A stretch of 64,000 nucleotides of DNA. It comes from Shimazuella kribbensis DSM 45090. Lineage in GTDB: Bacteria; Bacillota; Bacilli; Thermoactinomycetales; Thermoactinomycetaceae. Shown here one piece after another: positions 44,050-53,196 of the stretch; within the stretch, counting starts at the first letter, position 1; each line of letters begins with the position of its first letter. Both the position numbers and the translations under genes were made by a program. The stretch lies in NCBI RefSeq assembly GCF_000428065.1, contig NZ_ATZF01000007.1:155602-219601 (forward strand), in the 5' to 3' direction. A model generated the notes under the pieces. It was not told the origin of the DNA and did no database searches. It worked only from the letters and a program-made list of their open reading frames with translations.

Positions 44050-44301
44050 TCACGAATCTATAAAAAATTCCCGGTAGTCATCTGGAAAGAAACGATAATT
44101 GTTGTTATCAGGAAACACATGAGGATCCTTTATAAACCGCTGATCACTCATTATCTCTATTGCATGCTTATACTTTGTAATTAACCAACCCTGATTGTTA
44201 CCTGGTAGTGTAATAGGATAGGTTGGTCGCTCTTTTCGCATTTGCTTATAGAATTGATGTGATTTAGCCTTAAAATCAGAAGAAAAAATGTTAACACTCA
44301 T
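44050..44301 (-). pseudogene. Cytochrome P450, N-terminal remnant
   Basis: From ATG 44301 the 83-residue frame reads MSVNIFSSDFKAKSHQFYKQ then GWLITKYKHAIEIMSDQRF and DPHVFPDN. This is the typical first part of soluble bacterial P450s (W.VT.Y..A...L.D.RF). It stops where the IS605-type left end begins. Together with the C-terminal end at 43756 it shows that the middle of the gene, including the I-helix and the haem cysteine, was deleted. Confidence 0.8.
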
Positions 44302-44403
44302 CCCATCCCTCCTACTCTATTAACATTCCAATTATACAGAAATTTCATACTTCATGCATTTTTCATTATACTACACAGTAGACATTCTAAAATAAAATAG
44401 TTA

Positions 44404-44432
44404 GAGCATCTAAATATTTCTAGTAGATGCTC
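44404..44432 (-). terminator. Hairpin after the MFS gene
   Basis: GAGCATCTA and TAGATGCTC pair perfectly, 12 bases beyond the stop at 44444 on the minus strand, with a weak T-rich tail. Confidence 0.55.
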
Positions 44433-44443
44433 GATTTATTCAT

Positions 44444-45610
44444 TTATTCAGATACTACTTTTGATTTAACACTTAAGACAATAATGGATGACAAGAAAGC
44501 GAAGATCACAATAATGGCACTAAACCAAGGATTAAAACTAGTTGTACTTGAGAATTTAATCAACATGCCACCAAGACCTGCTCCTACTGCTAATCCAAAT
44601 TGGGCTACAGAAGAACTTGCGCTTAAAGCCAAATCTGACGATTGTGGTGCTTGTTGAATGAAATATGTCTGCAAAGCTGGAATTGTTATATTTGCTATTC
44701 CTACCCATAATCCAGTAAGTAGCAATGTTAACAGCACAGATTGAGTAAAGAGTGGTATAGAAATCAAGAAGATCGTATGAAATAAAACACTATACGTAAT
44801 TGTTCGGGATGTTCCCCATTTATCTGCACCAAATCCTCCAAGTCGGGTTCCTGCCACTGCAAAAATACCAAACACGAACATACTCAAACTGATCGTTGTC
44901 ATATCAAGATGAATAGTTTCTTGCAAAAATGGCGTTAGATAAGTATAATTCGCTCCGTATCCAGCGATCAAAAAGAAAAAAATGGATAGACCACCCAAAA
45001 TTTTTTTGTTTTTCAAAATAGAAAATTGTTCTTTGATAGGGATTGGTTCCGATCCTTCTAATTTGGGGATTAATTGGAATAATGGAATCATAATCGCTAA
45101 ACTCAAGATAGTTAAAAGAGCAAAAATAGATCTCCAACCCAACCATTCACTTAAAAACACCCCAAGAGGTACACCCAATACCAATGATGCTCCAAATCCT
45201 AAAGAAACAGTACTGATTGCATTCCCAATTTTATCAGGTGTGACTAATTTAGCAGCAACACTCATAGCCACCACAATAAACACACCGGCACTAGTTCCAA
45301 GAATAACCCTTGTTAGCAATAGAATCGGGAACGAATTTGGGAAGAAAGAAACGATATTCCCTATGAGAAAAAAACTTAATGAACCAAGCAAAACTTTTTT
45401 TCGTTCCATTTGAGAAGTAAAAGTAACAACAATAGGAGTACCAATCGCAAATGCCAAGGAAAATGCGGTTACCAATTGACCAGCAAGCGCAACGGTAATT
45501 TGTAGATCTTTTGCTATTAGATTTGCAATTCCTGCCACAACCATCTCAGAAGTACCTGTTAAAAATGTTCCAATCGCCAGTAAATAAATTGCTATGTTTT
45601 TCATTTCCAA
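44444..45610 (-). CDS. MFS transporter, DHA1 (AraJ/YdhP-like) type
   Basis: A 388-aa protein with 12 membrane segments and a DHA1 layout: an opening segment IYLLAIGTFLTGTSEMVVAG, a loop-2 basic motif around FTSQMERKKVLLGSL, and motif C in VSLGFGASLVLGVPLGV. Such proteins export drugs, sugars or amino acids by proton antiport. It is divergent from a LysR regulator gene at 45816, which probably controls it. The start at 45610 has AGGTTGATTGG upstream. Confidence 0.88.
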   Translation of the reverse strand: MEMKNIAIYLLAIGTFLTGTSEMVVAGIANLIAKDLQITVALAGQLVTAFSLAFAIGTPIVVTFTSQMERKKVLLGSLSFFLIGNIVSFFPNSFPILLLTRVILGTSAGVFIVVAMSVAAKLVTPDKIGNAISTVSLGFGASLVLGVPLGVFLSEWLGWRSIFALLTILSLAIMIPLFQLIPKLEGSEPIPIKEQFSILKNKKILGGLSIFFFLIAGYGANYTYLTPFLQETIHLDMTTISLSMFVFGIFAVAGTRLGGFGADKWGTSRTITYSVLFHTIFLISIPLFTQSVLLTLLLTGLWVGIANITIPALQTYFIQQAPQSSDLALSASSSVAQFGLAVGAGLGGMLIKFSSTTSFNPWFSAIIVIFAFLSSIIVLSVKSKVVSE

Positions 45611-45815
45611 TCAACCTTTCTTTTTCTTTATTTTTGAATTTTGGAATTTTATTTCTTTATTCTTTCCTGCTAAATCATGTTGGCCAACTTGCTTCTCCAC
45701 TTTTCCATCGATTTATCTTGTTGGGCTTATCGTACTATGGATAAATAATAAATAAAAATATATAATTCAACATATATACATTCCATCTAGTATATGAAAT
45801 AGGAGGAGTGATTCC

Positions 45816-46703
45816 ATGGAACTACTACAACTACAATACTTCCAAAAAGTTGCTCGACTTGGACATTTAACAAAAGCTGCAGAAGAACTTCATATTGCCC
45901 AACCAGCACTTAGTAAAACCATTGCAAGATTAGAAAATGATCTAGGTGTTGCTTTGTTTGATCGACAAAAACGGCAAATCAGATTAAACGAATATGGTCA
46001 AACCTTTCTCAAGCAGGTAGACATTGCACTAGCGGCATTAGAAGAAGGAAAAAAACAAGTAATGGATCAAGCCGATATCGATCGAGGAAGAGTCACATTG
46101 GCATCTACCGATCACCAATGTGACGCAGAACTTGTGAGCTCATTTTTAACTTTGTTTCCTAACAATCGTCTGCTTATTAAACAGACACATTCTGAAGAGC
46201 AAAATCAAAACCTTCTCCAAAACAGAGAAATCGACTTTTACATTACTTCCTTACCAGTTACAAATAAGAACATGGAAAACCATGTATTTGTTACAGAAGA
46301 AATTTATGTAGCAGTTCCAAAAACGCATCCATTTGCAAATTATTCTAAAATCGATCTCCATGCTCTCTCAGATGAAGATTTCATTAGCCTACCATCACGA
46401 AATCATTTTCGTCATATAACAGATGGTTTATGCAAAGAAGTAAATTTTCAACCTCAAACCGTTTGTGAAGTCGAAGAATTATCTGCTCTCAGCAGTTTTG
46501 TAGCAAAAGGAATTGGGGTAGCGTTTATAACAGAAGCTGTTTCGCGTCCTGAAATCACCTTAATACCGATCAAACAACAAAATTTCCAGCGGAGTTTTCA
46601 ACTTGTATGGCTAAAAGAAAAATATTTATCTAAATCAGCTCTACGTTTTCAAGAATATCTCATCCACTATTACCAGAATGAAAAACACCTTACTGCGAAT
46701 TGA
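45816..46703 (+). CDS. LysR-family transcriptional regulator
   Basis: A 295-aa regulator. The winged-helix part is MELLQLQYFQKVARLGHLTK, with AAEELHIAQPALSKTIARLE as the recognition helix. An inducer-binding domain follows (about 90-290). AGGAGG lies before ATG 45816. It is divergent from the MFS gene at 45610, the usual layout for LysR control. It is closely similar in the DNA-binding part to the LysR at 50834-51715, so the two are probably paralogues. Confidence 0.92.
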   Translation: MELLQLQYFQKVARLGHLTKAAEELHIAQPALSKTIARLENDLGVALFDRQKRQIRLNEYGQTFLKQVDIALAALEEGKKQVMDQADIDRGRVTLASTDHQCDAELVSSFLTLFPNNRLLIKQTHSEEQNQNLLQNREIDFYITSLPVTNKNMENHVFVTEEIYVAVPKTHPFANYSKIDLHALSDEDFISLPSRNHFRHITDGLCKEVNFQPQTVCEVEELSALSSFVAKGIGVAFITEAVSRPEITLIPIKQQNFQRSFQLVWLKEKYLSKSALRFQEYLIHYYQNEKHLTAN

Positions 46704-46715
46704 GTAAGGTGTTTT
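46681..46715. terminator. Bidirectional terminator
   Basis: AAAACACCTTA and TAAGGTGTTTT pair perfectly across the LysR stop, between the convergent LysR and TerC genes. Confidence 0.8.
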
Positions 46716-46726
46716 CTTCCCTATGT

Positions 46727-47410
46727 TTATTCTGATTTCGTATGCTGATTTTGTTTTGACCGCTTTTTCCATGTCCCAATCATAATTACTCCCACTACAA
46801 CAACGATGATTACTCCCCATTTCAATAAGGGATTATCTTCAAAAAAACCTTTCAAAAATTTCTCATCTACCATCATTTTAGCAGCAGTAAATGCTAAAAC
46901 GGCAGCTCCAATCGTAATGATAATAGGATAACGTTCTAACCATTTTAAAATTAGCGTGCTTCCCCACACTACAATTGGTACCGATACTAATAAACCAATA
47001 ATGACTAAGGAGAAGTCGCCATGTGCGGCTCCTGCAACTGCAAGAACATTGTCCAATCCCATCAAGGCATCAGCTATAATAATCGTTTTTATCGCCGTCC
47101 AAAAACTTTGGCCTGATTCTACATTATGTTCTTTCTCTTCTGCGAGGAGTTTATAAGCTATCCAAACCAGTAATATGCCACCTATCAAGAGCAGACCTGG
47201 AATTTTTAAAAGCCAAACTACCAATAACGATGCAATTGCTCTTATTCCAATTGCACCAACTGTCCCCCAAACGATCACCTTTTTCTGTTGTTCTTTGGGC
47301 AAATTCCTTGCTACTAAACCAATGACGATCGCATTATCACCAGCCAGAACTAAATCAATGACGATAATTGCTAACAATGCTGACCAATAGTCGGGTGTAA
47401 AAAAATCCAT
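46727..47410 (-). CDS. TerC-family integral membrane protein
   Basis: A 227-aa protein with about seven membrane segments and the TerC hallmarks VIDLVLAGDNAIVIGLVAR and DALMGLDNVLAVAGAAHGD, with conserved acidic residues within the membrane. Members (YceF/YkoY/YjbE group) export manganese or load it onto secreted enzymes. ATG 47410 has GGAGTGG upstream. I see no yybP-ykoY-type riboswitch in the 270 bases before it. The stretch 47423-47689 holds no gene. Confidence 0.9.
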   Translation of the reverse strand: MDFFTPDYWSALLAIIVIDLVLAGDNAIVIGLVARNLPKEQQKKVIVWGTVGAIGIRAIASLLVVWLLKIPGLLLIGGILLVWIAYKLLAEEKEHNVESGQSFWTAIKTIIIADALMGLDNVLAVAGAAHGDFSLVIIGLLVSVPIVVWGSTLILKWLERYPIIITIGAAVLAFTAAKMMVDEKFLKGFFEDNPLLKWGVIIVVVVGVIMIGTWKKRSKQNQHTKSE

Positions 47411-47689
47411 GACTAGTACCACTCCTCACTGTTAATATGCTCCATTTACATTATATTTACTTTACTTCAGCATAAAAAAAAGAACATTTACTACTTTATA
47501 TTTTGTATATTATCAGACCTATACTATTCACACTTTGCATATTTTTGTTCTTTTTCAACATAAATCCACCTCTTAAAATAGACATAACGTTCGTAGATGC
47601 CTATCCATTGTGATGCCATAACAAATTCTTGAAGTAAAACCTTCCTGTCATTTGTAGTTTAAATAAAGTATTTTCAAATTAAAAAGACA

Positions 47690-47721
47690 AAAAAACCGAT
47701 GATTTATAATAAACTCATCGG
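47690..47721 (-). terminator. Terminator of the FMN reductase gene
   Basis: CCGATGA and TCATCGG arms are followed on the minus strand by TTTTTTT. Confidence 0.85.
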
Positions 47722-47749
47722 CCAAAAATATTATTGATAATTCTTTTCA

Positions 47750-48283
47750 TTAACGTAATGTTTTTAATGCGCCACTCCATGCGGCAACTTGATCTAACAT
47801 CAGATTAATATTACTTACATGCAGATCAGCAGGTTTAAAAGTAGAAAAATTTTCAAAATCGGTAAATAATGAAAGAGTGGGATGTGTTTTTACATCAGCA
47901 ATAAGTAACTCACCCATGATTCCACGAAGGTGTTCTGCTGCACGGGCTCCACCAGTAGAACCATAACTGACAATGCCTGCTGCTTTGTTATTCCATTCCT
48001 CACGCGCTAAGTCGAGTGCATTTTTAAGAGCTCCAGTAATGCTATGATTATATTCTGGAGTAACAAAAACAAAACCATCTAAGCTAGCTAGTTTTTCTGA
48101 CCATTTCTGAATTTGCGCCTCTGCACCTGATTCTCCAAAGAATGGTAATTTATAATCGGCAATATCTACTATCTCGTAAGTTGCATCTCCACGTTTATCC
48201 GCCAATGCTTTCACCCATTCTCCTACTTGCGGACTAACTCTTCCTGGTCTTGTACTTCCTAAAATAATTCCTATTTTCAACAT
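47750..48283 (-). CDS. NADPH-dependent FMN reductase
   Basis: A 177-aa flavodoxin-like protein starting MLKIGIILGSTRPGRVSPQV at ATG 48283 (AGGAGG nine bases upstream). The phosphate-binding loop is GSTRPGR, the flavin-contact loop is TPEYNHSITGALKNALD, and YGSTGGARAAEHLR matches the YSGG-type loop. The family reduces FMN, quinones or azo compounds with NAD(P)H. It stands alone with its own terminator. Confidence 0.9.
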   Translation of the reverse strand: MLKIGIILGSTRPGRVSPQVGEWVKALADKRGDATYEIVDIADYKLPFFGESGAEAQIQKWSEKLASLDGFVFVTPEYNHSITGALKNALDLAREEWNNKAAGIVSYGSTGGARAAEHLRGIMGELLIADVKTHPTLSLFTDFENFSTFKPADLHVSNINLMLDQVAAWSGALKTLR

Positions 48284-48414
48284 GTTGTATCCTCCTATTA
48301 ACTCTAATCCATCGTATACAACGACAGTATACACTGACATTTTATCCTCAGCTAAATCTTTTGTCAATAAATTTTCAAAAAATACAACATCTAATTTAAT
48401 AGTTTATTCATTGG

Positions 48415-48624
48415 TTATTCTTTTAAAGGGACGAAGAAATTATTCTTTCTCCTGCTTTTTTTACTTGATGATTCAAAGATGATGCCAAATGTAACACCTA
48501 CTGCCATGCCTACTTCTATAAAAGCTGTATTACCCAATGCCAAGCCAATACCCGATCCAAGTGCTACTCCTATACACAATCCTAAAGCCATTCCAGTTCC
48601 TTTTTTAGTAGGAGATTTCGACAT
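48415..48624 (-). CDS. Small glycine-zipper membrane protein
   Basis: A 69-aa protein from ATG 48624 (GAGGA upstream): MSKSPTKKGTGMALGLCIGV, then a GxxxG-rich double membrane stretch (ALGSGIGLALGNTAFIEVGM) and a Lys-rich tail. Such glycine-zipper proteins are common in Bacillales; function is unknown. An ATG ten codons upstream is also in frame. Confidence 0.65.
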   Translation of the reverse strand: MSKSPTKKGTGMALGLCIGVALGSGIGLALGNTAFIEVGMAVGVTFGIIFESSSKKSRRKNNFFVPLKE

Positions 48625-48717
48625 TTCCCATTCCTCTTTCATAGATTTAAACACTTATATATATTAAAACATTTTAAATACAAATAATATATACACGCGA
48701 TTTTTTATAAAAATTTA

Positions 48718-49317
48718 TTAAAGTATAGCCTGTTTTCGATTTAATTTTTGTATAAAAAACTGAATGAACGGTCCAAAGAGGAAAGCAAATATAATTGTAC
48801 CTATCCCGATTGATCCATGTAATGCAATCGCCAAAAGAAGAGCAAATAACTCGCTAACTGTCTTGGCAAACATAATAGAAATTTGAAAGCGATAAGACAA
48901 AGCAAACATGAGTTGATCCACTGGGGTAGGGGTAAAATCGGATAGCAGATAAATAGATGCTCCAAAAGAAGCAACAATCAGGCCTGTCCAAAACAACGAC
49001 ATTTGCAATCCGATATGGATAGGATGAAGTGTTATAAAAAATAACCAACAATTAATTAATATCCCTACCATTGCGATGGTCAAAAAAGAGCTATAAGTTG
49101 GCTTTCTTTTCCATAAAAACGCATTGAACCAAATAAGAATAAAACCAATTATAAAAACCCACATTCCCATGGATAAGCCTGATTTTTTAGCTAACCCTAT
49201 ATAAAATGCTTCCCATGAACCAGTTCCTAAATTAGATCGGATAACCAAAACAAGTCCAAATGTTTTTATCAGTAGACCCAAAATATATTGAATAAACCTT
49301 ATTGGAGCATCCTTCAT
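48718..49317 (-). CDS. YczE/YyaS/YitT-family membrane protein
   Basis: A 199-aa protein with five or six membrane segments, starting KDAPIRFIQYILGLLIKTFG and containing IRSNLGTGSWEAFYIGLAKK and DFTPTPVDQLMFALS. These fit the YczE-type family of integral membrane proteins of unknown function (in B. subtilis YczE lies in the surfactin region). GGATGATGAATGAAGG-type purines precede the ATG at 49317. It stands alone. Confidence 0.8.
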   Translation of the reverse strand: MKDAPIRFIQYILGLLIKTFGLVLVIRSNLGTGSWEAFYIGLAKKSGLSMGMWVFIIGFILIWFNAFLWKRKPTYSSFLTIAMVGILINCWLFFITLHPIHIGLQMSLFWTGLIVASFGASIYLLSDFTPTPVDQLMFALSYRFQISIMFAKTVSELFALLLAIALHGSIGIGTIIFAFLFGPFIQFFIQKLNRKQAIL

Positions 49318-49464
49318 TCATCATCCATCCCATTTTGTGTAATGGCAAATATATATGAATGATGACAAGACGGAAGAACTGAGTTGTCTTCTTTTTTGTT
49401 TTCAACATTCGATCCTCCTTGCATACGCTGTTACAAATGTCCAGAGACCTAGGAGGTATCGGAT

Positions 49465-50079
49465 GTGGAATGGTTAACCATTATATTGATTGGGATTGCT
49501 GCCAATTTGGATAACTTAGGAGTAGGCGTCGCATATGGCGTACAATCTACTAAAATACCTGTTAAATCGAACTTCATCATTGCTGGTATTGGAGCTGTAA
49601 TTACTTATTTTTCTGTTACATTAGGGAGTTGGATCGGTAATTATATTGACCCTGATTTAGCTAACATTGGTGGCGGCATCATTCTTTTTGGCATAGGCGC
49701 TTGGACTATTTGGACGGATTGGCAACGTATCACATTAAACGATGCAAGACAGAAATCAGAAGAAGGACATTATCTACAAAAAATACTAGATTGCCCTGAG
49801 CGAGCTGATACAGATAACAACAAAGTCATCTCCTCCAAGGAATCGTTACTGTTGGGTATAGCTCTATCACTCAATTGTTTTGGTGTAGGAATCGGAGGTG
49901 GAATAACTGGTGTATCTCCTGTATTGTCTAGTATTGTCGTTGGTAGTATGTCCTTTTGCACGATGATGATAGGGATCAGAATGGGTATAAAACTATCCTA
50001 TTCTTGGATCAATCGTTTTGCCAGCTCCATTGCAGGAGTACTATTAGTAAGTATGGGCCTATTCGAAATCTTGATGTAG
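49465..50079 (+). CDS. ytaF: Sporulation membrane protein YtaF-like
   Basis: A 204-aa membrane protein of the MntP/YtaF group with six segments in two repeats: IGIAANLDNLGVGVAYGVQS and GIALSLNCFGVGIGGGITG, and a DNLGVG/NCFGVG pair where MntP has metal-binding residues. The loop between the repeats carries DCPERADTDNNKVISSKES, an EF-hand-like acidic loop. YtaF belongs to the sporulation regulon in Bacillus; transport activity has not been shown. The start is GTG 49465 with AGGAGG eight bases upstream. Confidence 0.85.
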   Translation: MEWLTIILIGIAANLDNLGVGVAYGVQSTKIPVKSNFIIAGIGAVITYFSVTLGSWIGNYIDPDLANIGGGIILFGIGAWTIWTDWQRITLNDARQKSEEGHYLQKILDCPERADTDNNKVISSKESLLLGIALSLNCFGVGIGGGITGVSPVLSSIVVGSMSFCTMMIGIRMGIKLSYSWINRFASSIAGVLLVSMGLFEILM

Positions 50080-50083
50080 GCTA

Positions 50084-50773
50084 TCACTTTAACTTTATTA
50101 AATCTAAATGATTTCCTTTAAATACATTGATATCAACAAATGTTTCTATTCCATTCACATGCCCTCGATTATGGTACTGCCACATCATCCACTTTTCTTT
50201 ATCAATCGAGGGATATTTAAAAACATCACGAATCCATATTTGATAACCAGCCATAGAGTCTTTTATATAGGTATGGTAAGTATCATAAGTCACATATAAA
50301 ATAGGCTCTTTTTGGTATGTTTTTTTTAATTCCTTAATCATCGTTGTCAAGCTGTCTAGAACTTTCTTTTTATCATGATATAAAGCTATTTCCACATCGA
50401 TAACTGGTGGTAAACTATCCGACACTACAGGAACAATCCTTTTGAAATGTTCGGCTTGATCTTTTCCATTACTCTGCATGGAGAAAAAATGATATGCTCC
50501 TGTTCGAAATCTTTGCTTTCGAGCTTCCATCCAATTATTAGCAAAACGATTATCTGTAAAGTCTTTTCCTTCGGTTGCTTTTATATAAACAAAATCAAAC
50601 TTACCTTCTTCTTTTACCGCTTCCCAATCAATTGCCCCTTGGTGATGAGATACATCTAACCCTTTCACATCATATCCTATAGCAAATATCGAATTGTACC
50701 AGATAAAACCATAATAATGAAGCATTCCTAGACCAACAACAAGAACCATTATTACACTAATATATCGAATCAT
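50084..50773 (-). CDS. GH25-family lysozyme
   Basis: A 229-aa protein with an N-terminal membrane or signal segment (MIRYISVIMVLVVGLGMLHY) and a GH25 muramidase domain. The catalytic Asp lies in KGLDVSHHQGAIDW, with FVYIKATEGKDFTDNRFANN, then DVEI (catalytic Asp-Glu pair) and WQYHNRGHVNGI. It cleaves the MurNAc-GlcNAc bond of peptidoglycan. No wall-binding repeats are present, so it acts near the membrane. It converges on the ytaF gene with a four-base gap. Confidence 0.9.
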   Translation of the reverse strand: MIRYISVIMVLVVGLGMLHYYGFIWYNSIFAIGYDVKGLDVSHHQGAIDWEAVKEEGKFDFVYIKATEGKDFTDNRFANNWMEARKQRFRTGAYHFFSMQSNGKDQAEHFKRIVPVVSDSLPPVIDVEIALYHDKKKVLDSLTTMIKELKKTYQKEPILYVTYDTYHTYIKDSMAGYQIWIRDVFKYPSIDKEKWMMWQYHNRGHVNGIETFVDINVFKGNHLDLIKLK

Positions 50774-50833
50774 TTTTCCTCCTATTTCTTTGTTGTAACG
50801 GTGTGAATTAATTTGTTTGCATTACAAACTAGT

Positions 50834-51715
50834 CTATATATTTATTTTTCTATAATCTTCTAATAATAATTCTTTGAATCGTTGTGCTGCAATAGAAAGA
50901 TATCGCTTTTTCGACCACGACAAATAATAATTCCGATGACAAATTGGCTCTTCGATCGTTAAGACATGAAACGCATTGTTCTCCTCTACTAATGTCTCTA
51001 ACCAAAAAGCACCACCTATTCCAGAACTAACAAGTGTTGTTAATGTTTTAGAATCATCTGTTTCACAAACTATTTTTGGAGTAATTCCAACTGTTTTACA
51101 CCATTCATCCGTTACTTCTCTAAAGGTATGTCCTTCTTTAAAATGAATAAGAGATTCCTTTGCAATGTCAGTCCATTGTATTTTGGTTTGCTTAGCAAGA
51201 CCATGCTTTTTGGATACAATAAATACGATTTCTTCCGTCTGGATAGGAATACTAATTATTCCATTTAAATCTTTTTGTTTACACGAAATACAATAATCTA
51301 TTTCACCATTTTCTAGCATTTCATTTTGTTTTTCTAGTGATGCTGTTTGTGATATGCGAAATTGAACATCAGGATAGGTTGTTCGAAAATCGTTTATTAC
51401 TTCTGAAAAATGCGGTAAAAAAGTCGTATCAATCGCCACCGTTCCTCTGTCGAGTCCAGCCATATCAGCTATCTCTCTCCTACCTTCCTCTAATGCTTGT
51501 AAAATAATATCTACTTTGTTTAGAAACACTTTTCCATAAGCATTAAGATGGATCTTCCTACCTTTTCGATCAAAAAGTGCTACTCCTAAATCCTTCTCTA
51601 ATCTAGCAATCGTTTGACTTAATGCAGGTTGTGTAATATGTAACTCTTCTGCTGCATGTGTGAGATGTTTGGTTTCTGCCACTTTTTTAAAATACCTCAA
51701 TGGAAGTAAATCCAT
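50834..51715 (-). CDS. LysR-family transcriptional regulator
   Basis: A 293-aa regulator with HTH MDLLPLRYFKKVAETKHLTH and AAEELHITQPALSQTIARLE, then an effector domain. It is divergent from the MFS gene at 51838 (122 bases between), which it probably controls together with the alcohol-dehydrogenase-like gene behind it. It is paralogous to the LysR at 45816. I choose ATG 51715; the frame's GTG three bases upstream is equally possible. Confidence 0.9.
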   Translation of the reverse strand: MDLLPLRYFKKVAETKHLTHAAEELHITQPALSQTIARLEKDLGVALFDRKGRKIHLNAYGKVFLNKVDIILQALEEGRREIADMAGLDRGTVAIDTTFLPHFSEVINDFRTTYPDVQFRISQTASLEKQNEMLENGEIDYCISCKQKDLNGIISIPIQTEEIVFIVSKKHGLAKQTKIQWTDIAKESLIHFKEGHTFREVTDEWCKTVGITPKIVCETDDSKTLTTLVSSGIGGAFWLETLVEENNAFHVLTIEEPICHRNYYLSWSKKRYLSIAAQRFKELLLEDYRKINI

Positions 51716-51837
51716 CACTCTAACCTCATTTCATAAGTTAAAAGTTATCTATATATAAGAAAATATACATTTTTCATAATGCATAGGCAAGCGTATGATA
51801 CAAATATAGATCAAAGAACACGGGGAGATAGAACATT

Positions 51838-53196
51838 ATGATTGCCCTACAAGATGAAAAAAAAATTATTGGTTTACTTCTATTTATGGTACCGTTCGCT
51901 ATTGTAAATAGTTACATGCTAAATGTTGCACTTCCTAGTATCTCGAAAGAGTTTGATTTGCTTCCTTCCACTACTAGTTGGTTAGTAACCATTGCTGGGA
52001 TAATCTCTGCAATGGGATCCGTAATATATGGGAAATTAGCAGATCTATATGGCGTGAAAAAAATAGCGTTATTTGGAGTAGTTTTCTTTTTCGGAGGCTC
52101 TCTCCTTTGCTTTTTCGCACCAAATTTCACCTTGCTTCTTATCGGGAGAATCATACAAGGAATTGGGATCTCTACCATTCCATCATTGGCAATGACCATC
52201 CCAGCAAAATATATTGTTGAAGAAAGAAGAGGAAATGCACTAGGAACACTTGCTTCTGCCATGGCATTTGGAGCAATTATTGGTCCTGTACTAGGCGGGC
52301 TACTTACAGGTTTGAATTGGAGATTCCTATTTTTATTCCCATTCATTCTTCTCTTCACCATTCCATTTATATGGAAATGGCTGCCTAATGAAACTGCTAA
52401 ACAAAAAGATAAAATAGATTTCCTCAGTTTAGGATTATTGATGGGATCTGTTATTTCCTTAATGGAAGCTATTACCTTTATGAAAATAAGTTTACTAATC
52501 ATTAGCCTGATTTTCTTTCTCTTGTTTGTTTGGCGACAAAGAAAAGTACAAAATCCTTTTGTTCCATTTACACTGTTTCGTCGGACTGCTTATGTTCAAG
52601 GTGTACTTATGGGAGTCATTAATACAGCAATGAACTTTGGAGTTTTTCTTATTACCCCATTATTACTAAGTCAGTATTTTGGTTTATCTGGATATAAAAT
52701 CGGGCTAGTACTAACTCCAGCAGCTGTTGCAGCTGCATTGATGGGTAAATTTGGTGGTAAGTTAACAGACCATTTAGGCAGTCGTTATGTATTATCCATA
52801 TCTATCTTTTTACTTGGTATAGGATTTTTCATGCTTTCGTCTTTTTCAGGATATCAAGCATGGTTGCTTTCTATCCTGCTTATCCTTACTGAGATAGGTT
52901 ACATTTTTATGCAGCCAACCATTAGCAAAACGATTTCCACTCACCTTCCAAAGGAACATACAGGTATAGGAATGGGGATGTTTGGATTACTTAATTTTCT
53001 TACGATTGCTATATCAGGAACACTTTTAACTAAATTTATCGAATTTAAACATATTCCTCCACTCAATCCATTTAGCAATACAGATCTATCCGGAATTTAC
53101 AGTAATATTTATTTATTTTTCTTTGTGCTCACCATAGTAAATTTGATTTTCATGTTCCTACTTACAAAAATGAACAAAGGAGTTTATACAAAATGA
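51838..53196 (+). CDS. MFS transporter, DHA2 (14-segment) type
   Basis: A 452-aa efflux-type carrier with about 14 membrane segments. Marks are MLNVALPSISKEFDLLPSTT near the N-terminus, loop motif YGKLADLYGVKKIALFG and motif C in FGAIIGPVLGGLLTGLNWRF. The type resembles QacA/EmrB proteins that expel hydrophobic compounds by proton antiport. GGGGAGATAG lies upstream of ATG 51838. The stop overlaps the next gene's start by four bases (ATGA), so the pair is co-translated. Confidence 0.9.
   Translation: MIALQDEKKIIGLLLFMVPFAIVNSYMLNVALPSISKEFDLLPSTTSWLVTIAGIISAMGSVIYGKLADLYGVKKIALFGVVFFFGGSLLCFFAPNFTLLLIGRIIQGIGISTIPSLAMTIPAKYIVEERRGNALGTLASAMAFGAIIGPVLGGLLTGLNWRFLFLFPFILLFTIPFIWKWLPNETAKQKDKIDFLSLGLLMGSVISLMEAITFMKISLLIISLIFFLLFVWRQRKVQNPFVPFTLFRRTAYVQGVLMGVINTAMNFGVFLITPLLLSQYFGLSGYKIGLVLTPAAVAAALMGKFGGKLTDHLGSRYVLSISIFLLGIGFFMLSSFSGYQAWLLSILLILTEIGYIFMQPTISKTISTHLPKEHTGIGMGMFGLLNFLTIAISGTLLTKFIEFKHIPPLNPFSNTDLSGIYSNIYLFFFVLTIVNLIFMFLLTKMNKGVYTK

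Noticed and set aside
47411-47700. Manganese riboswitch (yybP-ykoY) before the TerC gene
   Set aside because: No suitable multi-stem structure or terminator is visible upstream of the start.
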